A stretch of 10,282 bases of DNA from Bryobacterales bacterium (GTDB lineage Bacteria; Acidobacteriota; Terriglobia; Bryobacterales; Bryobacteraceae): positions 1-10,282 of the forward strand of contig PLRZ01000176.1 in NCBI GenBank assembly GCA_003164075.1, written 5' to 3'. The notes under the pieces were generated by a model. The model saw nothing but the letters and a program-made list of their open reading frames with translations. It searched no databases and had not been told where the DNA came from. The position numbers and the translations under genes were made by a program. The number at the start of each line of letters is the position of its first letter. Positions within the stretch are counted from its first letter, which is position 1. Shown here piece after piece: positions 5,870-10,282 of the stretch.

Positions 5870-6562
5870 TTACTGCTTTTGCGTTACCTGCGTTTCGTAC
5901 TCCGCCGTTCCAGGGATCTGCACGCAGGTCGGTTTCTCAAATGGCACTGGACCGGACTGAGAACCCCGCCTCAAGACGGTCAGGGGGCTGAGATCGACAG
6001 AGGGAACACCGTTGTTCACACCCAACCGAAAATCGTACACGTCAAAAGACCAATGCCCATCCCAGTTCTTCATTTCCATTTTCAAGAACGAGTATTCTTT
6101 CCCGGCTCCGGGTGGAGTACTGGCAGCATTCACAGGTCGGTCCGTGTATGCGTCAATCCACTCGCCCCAGCCCTTCTCCTTGCTGTAAGACTTGTAGGTT
6201 TTGCCGGTAAGGTTGGTATAGCCGCGCCACCGAAAATGGCCGCCAGTTGCTTCCAATCCCTTTATTGGATCACCCAGCTGCACCGGGTGAAACGATGGCT
6301 GCTTGTAACGGCGGATGCCATCGTACAGAACCCCTTCGTAATAGGAGTCACCACACTGCGTCAGAATGCTACCCCAAAACTGCTTAGCTGCCTGCTCTGG
6401 AGTCAACGACGAAGGCGAGGATGTTGGGGTAGCGTTTTTCTGTCCCCTCATTTCGGATGTCAGGACCGAGCCGCTTATCACGACGCCGGCGATCACTGCC
6501 GTGCAGGTAAGAGCTCGTTTCGCTTTTCTGAATGTATTAGTCAAAACCGTTATCGGGCTCAT
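5870..6562 (-). CDS. Secreted two-cysteine protein, paralogue C of a four-gene array
   Basis: A 230-residue exported protein, closely related to paralogue B. A signal peptide spans residues 1 to about 41 (basic FRKAKR, hydrophobic CTAVIAGVVISGSVL, then EMRGQ). The mature part starts with a Ser/Pro-rich linker, then AAKQFWGSILTQCGDSYYEG with Cys70, GIRRYKQPSFHP, FRWRGYTNLTGKTYKSY, GWGEWIDA, FLKMEMKNWDGHWSFD and a final PTCVQIPGTAEY with Cys213. Only these two cysteines remain after processing, which suggests one disulfide. AGGA 5 nt before the ATG at 6562 supports the start. The gene begins 7 bp after paralogue B ends, so they are co-transcribed. It shares an 18-bp identical DNA stretch (6304-6321) with paralogue B (7004-7021), consistent with a fairly recent duplication. 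Function unknown; the LTC in the signal region is not placed as a lipobox. Confidence 0.72.
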   Translation of the reverse strand: MSPITVLTNTFRKAKRALTCTAVIAGVVISGSVLTSEMRGQKNATPTSSPSSLTPEQAAKQFWGSILTQCGDSYYEGVLYDGIRRYKQPSFHPVQLGDPIKGLEATGGHFRWRGYTNLTGKTYKSYSKEKGWGEWIDAYTDRPVNAASTPPGAGKEYSFLKMEMKNWDGHWSFDVYDFRLGVNNGVPSVDLSPLTVLRRGSQSGPVPFEKPTCVQIPGTAEYETQVTQKQ

Positions 6563-6569
6563 GTTTGTC

Positions 6570-7265
6570 CTACCGTGAATTGGCTGGATGTTGTGTCACG
6601 TACTCCGGTGTACCTGGTATCTCAGCACAGCTCGCCTTTTTGATGGGCGTTAGCCCATCCGACTCCCCCATAAACCCAACGACCATAGTCCGAGGATCGA
6701 ATCTTAAAGTCGGATTGTGCAAAAGAATCTGGACCGAGCTGAATTCGGAAAAGGACCATTTCCCATTCAGATTCGACATTTCCATTTTGAGGAACACGTT
6801 CTTTCTCATAGTGGCTTGAGTGCCAAGAGCATCAATGGGTAACTCCTCCACCCCAGAGTCAATCCACCTACTCCAGCCCTCATCCTTTGTATAAGTTTTA
6901 TACACACCACCCGTAAGATATGCCCATCCGTGCCACAGGAACCCATTCTCCCGATCGGCGTTTGTAACACGTCCCGGCACCACTGGAGGAAACGAGGGCT
7001 GTTTGTAACGGCGGATGCCATGGCCCAAGACATCTTCATAATACGAGTCACCACACTGGATCAGGATGGCTCTCCAGAATTGCTTAGCCACCTGGTCAGC
7101 ATTCAGCGATGAAGGGACCGATGCCAGAGCATCTTTTTTCTGCGCTCTCATTTCGGATGTCAGGATCGAGCCGCTTATTGCAACGCCAGCGATTACTGCC
7201 GTGCAGGTGAGGGCTCTTTTCGTTGTTCTGAACGTATTGACTAAAGCTGCTGTCAACGTAGTCAT
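6570..7265 (-). CDS. Secreted two-cysteine protein, paralogue B of a four-gene array
   Basis: A 231-residue exported protein, the nearest relative of paralogue C. Its signal peptide is almost the same (RALTCTAVIAGVAISGSILT then SEMRAQ). The mature part has VAKQFWRAILIQCGDSYYED with Cys71, GIRRYKQPSFPP, FLWHGWAYLTGGVYKTY, GWSRWIDS, FLKMEMSNLNGKWSFSE and KASCAEIPGTPEY with Cys213. These are its only two cysteines after processing. Compared with C it diverges mostly in the linker and around residues 165-200, suggesting the core is kept while surface segments vary. The ATG at 7265 has no strong Shine-Dalgarno; it follows paralogue A by 22 bp and precedes paralogue C by 7 bp, as in an operon. Function unknown. 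Confidence 0.72.
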   Translation of the reverse strand: MTTLTAALVNTFRTTKRALTCTAVIAGVAISGSILTSEMRAQKKDALASVPSSLNADQVAKQFWRAILIQCGDSYYEDVLGHGIRRYKQPSFPPVVPGRVTNADRENGFLWHGWAYLTGGVYKTYTKDEGWSRWIDSGVEELPIDALGTQATMRKNVFLKMEMSNLNGKWSFSEFSSVQILLHNPTLRFDPRTMVVGFMGESDGLTPIKKASCAEIPGTPEYVTQHPANSR

Positions 7266-7287
7266 AAATGTTTCGCCAAATTAGCTA

Positions 7288-7908
7288 CTATGGGAGCAAA
7301 GCACTGCACGAGGGCTTGGCTCTGGGCATGAGTTCGGCGGCTGGCACATTGCTGAACAGCCACTTACCACTAACCTTCTCGATGATGACGGTGCCTTCCT
7401 CGCTAAAACCGCGAAATGGTTGATTAGGGTAGGTGGAATCTTTCCATTCGCTCCATTTTCCGTCCTGGTCTCGGTCCCGCCACGCGGTAGCCCTAATCGT
7501 ACCTTGGCCTATCCACGTAACGCCGTTCAACGCGTCGGCTGGAGAAATGCTTGTCGGCAAGAGTTTGAACGTTACTCCCTTGTACTCCCACAACAACTGT
7601 GGGGGCTGTTCACCACGCAGTTTCCAAATTCTACTGCTGAGAATGTCTTCAGCCGAACCATTGGTCAGATGGAGCTTCGATCCCCCGTAAACCCAAGAGT
7701 CCCCACACTTCGTGAGAATCGTGTCCCAAAGGTATTGAGCCGCCTTCTGGCCGTCGGCGTTTGCTGGTAGCGCCGTATTCCCAGAATGCGCACCGCTGGG
7801 CCTTCCATTAGAGGCCGTGGCAGGCGCTCGCCCGGTCTGTCCGTATGCGGCACAGGCTGAGGCAAAGATCACGGTGAGAACGACGTTGGCGTAGGTGTCG
7901 GTTCGCAT
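7288..7908 (-). CDS. Secreted two-cysteine protein, paralogue A (first of the array)
   Basis: A 206-residue exported protein. The signal peptide is MRTDTYANVVLTVIFASACA then AYGQ, with likely cleavage after AYG. After a Ser/Gly/Ala-rich linker come AAQYLWDTILTKCGDSWVYG with Cys68, LLWEYKGVTFKLLP, VTWIGQGTIRATAWRDRD, KWSEWKDS, IIEKVSGKWLFSN and a terminal KPSCSALLP with Cys201. It has the family's two mature cysteines. I chose the ATG at 7908 because it aligns with paralogue D's ATG when their upstream regions are matched and has GGGATGG 8 nt upstream. GTG 7929 and ATG 7920 are alternatives. A lacks the RRYKQPSF segment of B and C and is closer to D in the middle region (LLPTSISPADAL versus VLPETLSAEKL). 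It lies divergently next to an XRE regulator that may control it. Confidence 0.7.
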   Translation of the reverse strand: MRTDTYANVVLTVIFASACAAYGQTGRAPATASNGRPSGAHSGNTALPANADGQKAAQYLWDTILTKCGDSWVYGGSKLHLTNGSAEDILSSRIWKLRGEQPPQLLWEYKGVTFKLLPTSISPADALNGVTWIGQGTIRATAWRDRDQDGKWSEWKDSTYPNQPFRGFSEEGTVIIEKVSGKWLFSNVPAAELMPRAKPSCSALLP

Positions 7909-7924
7909 GGTGGAAACCATCCCG

Positions 7925-7963
7925 CTCACGGGCAGCGGGGCGCCTTCTCCACGACTCTACCAT
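7925..7963 (-). promoter_or_regulatory. Leader of paralogue A, shared with the leader of paralogue D
   Basis: On the minus strand the block reads ATGGTAGAGTCGT, GGAGAAGGCGCCCC, a short spacer and CCCGTGAG, ending 17 bp before the chosen ATG. It corresponds element by element to 5788-5834 ahead of paralogue D, with small gaps. It lies between paralogue A and the divergent XRE gene, where an operator would be expected. A defined promoter is not obvious to me. Confidence 0.45.
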
Positions 7964-8011
7964 TTCAATACGCACTTGTGCACGTGGTGTTTTTGATCGT
8001 GCTGAACCAGC

Positions 8012-8305
8012 TTGGAAGATGTGGGGGCAAGCAGAGAACTTCCGGCACATTACGCGCGCTTTTTCCGGGCGCTCGGTCACGAAATCCGGGCTTGCAGGAC
8101 CGCGCGCAAATTGAGCCAGGAAGATATGATCTCTTACGGCTTCAGCGTCCGCCACTGGCAAATGATGGAAGCCGGGCGCCCCATCACTGTTTTCACACTG
8201 CTACGAGTCTGCGAGACGTTTGAGGTTCCGGTCGAGCAGCTCGTGGGGTCCGTGGCCCATCATCTTCGCAAGCGCAAGAAGCCCCGCTCGGAAGGTTCCC
8301 TATAG
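8012..8305 (+). CDS. XRE-family helix-turn-helix transcriptional regulator
   Basis: A 97-residue DNA-binding protein. FRALGHEIRACRTARKLSQE (about 18-37), DMISYGFSVRHWQMMEAGRP (38-57) and ITVFTLLRVCETFEVPVEQL (58-77) give the five-helix Cro/C1-type fold: L-S-Q-E-D-x before the turn, the recognition helix SVRHWQMMEAGR, then the closing helices. A basic tail (HHLRKRKKPR) follows. Only non-ATG starts exist: the frame opens after a TGA at 8003-8005 and offers TTG 8012 or GTG 8021, neither with a good Shine-Dalgarno, so the N-terminus is uncertain by a few residues. It is divergent from the secreted-protein array, about 100 bp from its first ATG, and could regulate that array and itself. This role is inferred from position only. 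Confidence 0.7.
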   Translation: MEDVGASRELPAHYARFFRALGHEIRACRTARKLSQEDMISYGFSVRHWQMMEAGRPITVFTLLRVCETFEVPVEQLVGSVAHHLRKRKKPRSEGSL

Positions 8306-8375
8306 CAGCGCGCTGGCGGCGGGAGGGCTGCGCTTTCAGCGCCGGGAGAGTCCAAAGCGTGAGGGCCACCGCCAG

Positions 8376-8396
8376 GTCCGGGCGTCGCCCCCGGAC
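8376..8396 (+). repeat. Hairpin 1 of the intergenic series
   Basis: GTCCGGG (8376-8382) pairs perfectly with CCCGGAC (8390-8396) around a 7-nt loop. A further CGTCCGG follows directly and could form a competing pairing. Confidence 0.5.
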
Positions 8397-8528
8397 AACG
8401 TCCGGAGGCCGCGCTCTCATGCGTCGCACGGAGCCAGGCCCCATCCGCCAAGGCTCCAGGCACCCGTCTCCGCTCTTCGGGGTTTCGAACGCTGACGCAC
8501 TGTTGAGGCGCTAACGCGCCGGTTGCTA

Positions 8529-8543
8529 AGGGGCTCCGCCCCT
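8529..8543 (+). repeat. Hairpin 2 of the intergenic series
   Basis: AGGGGC and GCCCCT form a perfect 6-bp stem around the 3-nt loop TCC. Confidence 0.5.
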
Positions 8544-8552
8544 CGCGCCGAC

Positions 8553-8567
8553 AAGGGCGCCGCCCTT
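8553..8567 (+). repeat. Hairpin 3 of the intergenic series
   Basis: AAGGGC and GCCCTT form a perfect 6-bp stem around GCC. It has the same size and design as hairpin 2, 9 bp away, followed by CGGATTTTGG, so a weak terminator-like signal is possible. Confidence 0.45.
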
Positions 8568-8613
8568 CGGATTTTGGTTCCCCCGCCGCGCTTCGCTTGC
8601 GGTCCCCCCAAAA

Positions 8614-8630
8614 AAGTTGCGGCGCAACTT
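8614..8630 (+). repeat. Hairpin 4 of the intergenic series
   Basis: AAGTTGC and GCAACTT form a perfect 7-bp stem around GGC, directly after a run of six C and six A. On the minus strand the stem would be followed by TTTTT then GGGGGG, so it could act as a terminator for minus-strand transcription. Confidence 0.45.
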
Positions 8631-8673
8631 CGCAACCCTTGTCCTTGCTACCCCCGGTCTCGGCGACGGCCAA

Positions 8674-8702
8674 GGGTGCAGCAGCAGTAGTGCTGTGCAC
8701 CC
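8674..8702 (+). promoter_or_regulatory. Long hairpin just before the HTPGPW-type gene
   Basis: GGGTGCA (8674-8680) pairs with TGCACCC (8696-8702), and CAGCA (8682-8686) with TGCTG (8691-8695). This gives a 12-bp stem with a single bulged G and a 4-nt loop. It ends 28 bp before the downstream ATG and close to its Shine-Dalgarno, so it may affect translation or mRNA stability. Confidence 0.45.
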
Positions 8703-8730
8703 GAAAAACCAACAGGAAAGGTAGCAGCCC

Positions 8731-9030
8731 ATGACAACAGCCACACACACGCCGGGACCGTGGAGAGTATTCGACGCCTTCGTTGATCCTGAAATCGTTA
8801 CCGACCAGCCAACCGCCCACGAGACGGAAAGCCTTGTGCAGTTCAAGGGGCAGCGGAACGCTAAGGCCAACGCCCGGCTCATGGCCTCCGCGCCGGAGAT
8901 GCTGGATGCCTTGCAGCTCTGCGAAGACGTACTTGCCGACCTCGCCCGGCTCGATGACGGGACGCCATCCATTAGCGCGCTCAGCATGGCCCGCGCCGTC
9001 ATTGCCAAGGCTACGGGAGGCAGGCGATGA
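8731..9030 (+). CDS. Small phage/plasmid-type protein with an HTPGPW motif
   Basis: A 99-residue protein. It has the hallmarks of a widespread, uncharacterised family on phages and plasmids: an N-terminal THTPGPW (6-12), a central ANARLMASAPEMLDALQ (about 46-62) and a C-terminal acidic then Ala-rich helix. No enzymatic role is known to me. AAAGG lies 9 nt before the ATG. Its TGA overlaps the ATG of the SprT-like gene (ATGA), so the two are translated together. A long hairpin stands just upstream of its ribosome-binding site. The gene marks this part as mobile-element DNA; the function is not inferable from sequence. Confidence 0.75.
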   Translation: MTTATHTPGPWRVFDAFVDPEIVTDQPTAHETESLVQFKGQRNAKANARLMASAPEMLDALQLCEDVLADLARLDDGTPSISALSMARAVIAKATGGRR

Positions 9031-9791
9031 AGCGTCTTCCCCAAAAGCGGATTCTATCGTACGACAGAAACATGAAAGCCGAACCCATCACCCCCGCCGA
9101 GTACCGCGCCTTCCAGAAGGCGTACGACTTCTTCAACGCGGAGTTGTTCGGCAATTCCCTGCCGCATGTGCTGGTGACCTTGCAGCGCCACGCCAACGCG
9201 CGAGGGTATTTTTCGCCCGAGCGTTTTACCGGCCGCATCGAGCATGCGGCCGTCCACGAACTCGCCATGAACCCGGACACGTTCACCGGCCGCACCGACG
9301 AGGAAATCCTCTCCACGCTCGCTCATGAAATGGCGCATGTTTGGCAGCAGACCCACGGCAAGCCGCCGACCCGCTGCTACCATGACCGGCAATGGGCCGC
9401 GAAGATGAAGGAGATCGGCTTGCAGCCATCCACCACCGGCGAACACGGGGGCAAGGAAACCGGCCAGAGCGTCACGCATTACATCATCCCCGGCGGCCCT
9501 TACGCCGTGGCCTACGCGAAGCTCGAGGCGAGCGGCTTTCAACTGCATTGGGAATCGGCCCCGCAAAGCCCGCAGGCCAAGCTGAAGAAGGCCAGCAAGA
9601 CGAAATTCACGTGCCCGGAGTGCGAACAGAACGCATGGGCCAAGCCTGATGCCCTGCTCATCTGTGGGCACTGCTACGAGGACGGCGAAGGTGATGTTCA
9701 CCTCATGCTGGCCGAGCCGGAAGCCGCCGGCGATGCCCGCCCGGTTCCTGCCCGGCGCCGGCCGGCAGCACGACACCCGCAGCCGGTTTGA
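9027..9791 (+). CDS. SprT-like zinc metalloprotease with C-terminal zinc ribbon
   Basis: A 254-residue protein of the SprT-like family. FQKAYDFFNAELFGNSLPHV (about 29-48) is the usual N-terminal segment. The catalytic zinc site is LAHEMAHVW with His100, Glu101 and His104, and His119 in CYHDRQWAAKM is the likely third ligand. A zinc ribbon follows with Cys196, Cys199, Cys213 and Cys216 (CPEC, CGHC). The tail is a Pro/Arg-rich, disordered extension. SprT-like proteins such as SPRTN cleave DNA-bound proteins; bacterial plasmid versions are mostly uncharacterised. I chose the ATG at 9027 because GGAGG lies 6 nt upstream and it overlaps the previous stop (ATGA). ATG 9072 (giving MKAEPITP) is an alternative without a Shine-Dalgarno. 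All zinc ligands appear intact, so it is probably active. Confidence 0.85.
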   Translation: MKRLPQKRILSYDRNMKAEPITPAEYRAFQKAYDFFNAELFGNSLPHVLVTLQRHANARGYFSPERFTGRIEHAAVHELAMNPDTFTGRTDEEILSTLAHEMAHVWQQTHGKPPTRCYHDRQWAAKMKEIGLQPSTTGEHGGKETGQSVTHYIIPGGPYAVAYAKLEASGFQLHWESAPQSPQAKLKKASKTKFTCPECEQNAWAKPDALLICGHCYEDGEGDVHLMLAEPEAAGDARPVPARRRPAARHPQPV

Positions 9792-9808
9792 GGCACCCCA
9801 CGAAGCGT

Positions 9809-9837
9809 TTGACAACTGATAACATCCAGTTTACGGT
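9809..9837 (+). promoter_or_regulatory. Candidate higBA promoter with a small inverted repeat
   Basis: TTGACA (9809-9814) is a perfect -35 box, with TACGGT (9832-9837, three of six) 17 bp further on. Between them AACTG and CAGTT (9814-9818, 9827-9831) form an inverted repeat that could bind HigA, as higBA operons are usually autorepressed. It ends 9 bp before the HigB ATG, so the leader would be very short. Confidence 0.5.
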
Positions 9838-9845
9838 GTACGCTA

Positions 9846-10124
9846 ATGATTAGGAGCTTCAAGCACCGGGGCCTGAAGCGGCTCTATGAACGCGGCGACC
9901 GGAGCGGGATACGCCCGGACCTGTTGGAGACGGTCGACCGAATCCTCACGGTTCTCGACAACGCCGCCACGCCGCAAGCGCTGAATATTCCCCGGTATCG
10001 CCTGCACCAACTCAAAGGCGAGTTGAAAGGGTTGTGGTCGGTGACGGTACGCGCCAATTGGCGCATTGTTTTCCGTTTTGAAGGAACGGACGCTTTCGAC
10101 GTTGAATTGATCGATTACCACTAG
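9846..10124 (+). CDS. higB: HigB-type (RelE/ParE superfamily) toxin
   Basis: A 92-residue toxin of the HigB branch. Its signatures are MIRSFKHRGLKRLYERGDRS (1-20), the central LNIPRYRLHQLKGELKGLWS (about 46-65), VTVRANWRIVFRFEG and the terminal DVELIDYH. HigB toxins cleave mRNA on the ribosome and are blocked by HigA. Length and motifs match full family members, with no visible damage. The start has no strong Shine-Dalgarno, consistent with the short leader predicted from the promoter. The stop TAG merges into the AGGAG of the antitoxin gene, so expression is coupled in the toxin-first order typical of higBA. HigBA pairs commonly stabilise mobile elements. Confidence 0.88.
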   Translation: MIRSFKHRGLKRLYERGDRSGIRPDLLETVDRILTVLDNAATPQALNIPRYRLHQLKGELKGLWSVTVRANWRIVFRFEGTDAFDVELIDYH

Positions 10125-10134
10125 GAGAAACGAC

Positions 10135-10282
10135 ATGCCCATGAAAAACCCCGTCCACCCCGGTCAAATCGTAAGGCACGATTGTCTTGAGCCGTTGGGC
10201 CTAACGGTCACCGCCGGTGCTGAGGTTCTCGGCGTCACCCGCCAGACGCTCAACAAAATCGTTAACGGCAAGTCCGGCATCA
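10135..10282 (+). CDS. higA: HigA-type XRE antitoxin, first 49 residues (cut by window end)
   Basis: The visible product, MPMKNPVHPGQIVRHDCLEP then LGLTVTAGAEVLGVTRQTLN and KIVNGKSGI, is the usual HigA opening. HPGQI-x-x-x-x-LEPLGLT leads into the XRE helix-turn-helix AEVLGVTRQTLNKIVNGKSG. AGGAG lies 7 nt before the ATG. The gene begins 10 bp after the HigB stop. HigA neutralises HigB and normally represses the operon from the upstream promoter. The C-terminal part lies beyond the window, so integrity cannot be judged. Confidence 0.88.
   Translation, partial: MPMKNPVHPGQIVRHDCLEPLGLTVTAGAEVLGVTRQTLNKIVNGKSGI

Larger units (their letters stand above)
8306..8730. other. GC-rich intergenic region with serial hairpins, no gene
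   Basis: About 425 bp between the XRE gene and the HTPGPW-type gene hold no convincing gene: open frames exist on the minus strand but translate to low-complexity Arg/Pro/Gly/Ala sequence. Instead the stretch contains a series of short strong inverted repeats, listed separately. The arrangement suggests a structured 5' leader or untranslated RNA for the downstream operon, or a replication or transfer-related region. Nothing more specific can be supported. Confidence 0.5.

Noticed and set aside
5879..6643. A 254-codon plus-strand open frame opposite secreted paralogues C and B
   Set aside because: It lies antisense to two genes supported by paralogy, signal peptides and operon spacing, and its translation shows no domain or ribosome-binding site. 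It is a frame shadow.
6484..7206. Lipobox (L-T-C) in paralogues B and C, making them lipoproteins
   Set aside because: The Cys precedes the hydrophobic segment instead of following it and the context ALTC does not fit the lipobox, so a normal signal peptide is more likely.
8376..8702. CRISPR array or tandem repeats in the hairpin region
   Set aside because: The hairpins differ in sequence and spacing, with no repeated unit with regular spacers.
8260..9044. Minus-strand open frames across the hairpin region (8260-8820 and 8526-9044)
   Set aside because: Arg/Pro/Gly/Ala-rich low-complexity translations that run into the opposite strand of the HTPGPW-type gene, without start signals.
9054..9815. 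A 253-codon minus-strand open frame opposite the SprT-like gene
   Set aside because: Antisense to a gene with intact HExxH and zinc-ribbon motifs; the translation is compositionally biased (Arg, Gly, Val, Leu) as expected of a GC-rich shadow.
1..10282. tRNA or rRNA genes and an integrase gene marking an island edge
   Set aside because: I saw no tRNA-like cloverleaf, rRNA sequence or tyrosine/serine recombinase in the window.

Overview
The window reads as an accessory region (genomic island, integrative element or plasmid) of a bacterium, probably Gram-negative. It holds an IS end, a broken phage-defence operon, a type IV toxin-antitoxin (TA) pair, an orphan antitoxin-like gene, four tandem paralogous secreted proteins of unknown function, plasmid/phage-type small genes and a HigBA TA pair. 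Exported proteins with Ala-Gln cleavage-like ends, the GC-rich hairpin intergenic region and the HTPGPW and SprT-like genes would suit a soil Acidobacteriota or a proteobacterium. The taxon cannot be fixed from this sequence.

Left part (1-2460, minus strand): the first 139 bases are the end of an IS3-family element with the start of its OrfA. It abuts, and evidently truncates, an SF2 helicase gene (140-1555) that has only motifs I to III. The gene before it in transcription overlaps it by 11 bp and encodes a DUF1837-like PD-(D/E)xK nuclease. The pair matches the Hachiman (HamAB)/AbpAB defence architecture, with HamB broken by the IS.

Middle-left (2466-5003, minus strand): an AbiE-type TA operon, AbiEi-like antitoxin (DUF6088-like) then AbiEii nucleotidyltransferase toxin, is joined by a TTGA stop/start overlap. 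Its promoter lies across a perfect 10-bp inverted repeat, as expected for antitoxin autorepression. Upstream is a second, solitary DUF6088-like gene whose promoter region shares a 10-bp element with the first. A small MerR/excisionase-like DNA-binding gene follows.

Middle (5159-7908, minus strand): four consecutive genes encode exported proteins of about 200-230 residues, which I call A, B, C and D in order of transcription (7908 to 5159). All share one architecture: signal peptide, an FW/LW-x-x-(I/L)-L-x-x-CG motif, a W-x-x-W-x-D-like motif and a C-terminal Cys. Each mature protein has exactly two Cys. A and D also share an upstream DNA leader, while B and C are close relatives at DNA level. 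A divergent XRE regulator (8012-8305) sits next to the first gene of the array. I do not recognise this family, and it is the best candidate here for something undescribed.

Right part (8306-10282, plus strand): a 425-bp GC-rich intergenic region full of short strong hairpins leads into a small HTPGPW-type phage/plasmid protein, translationally coupled to a SprT-like metalloprotease with a zinc ribbon. A HigB toxin and the start of HigA follow, behind a promoter with a consensus -35 box; HigA is cut by the window end.
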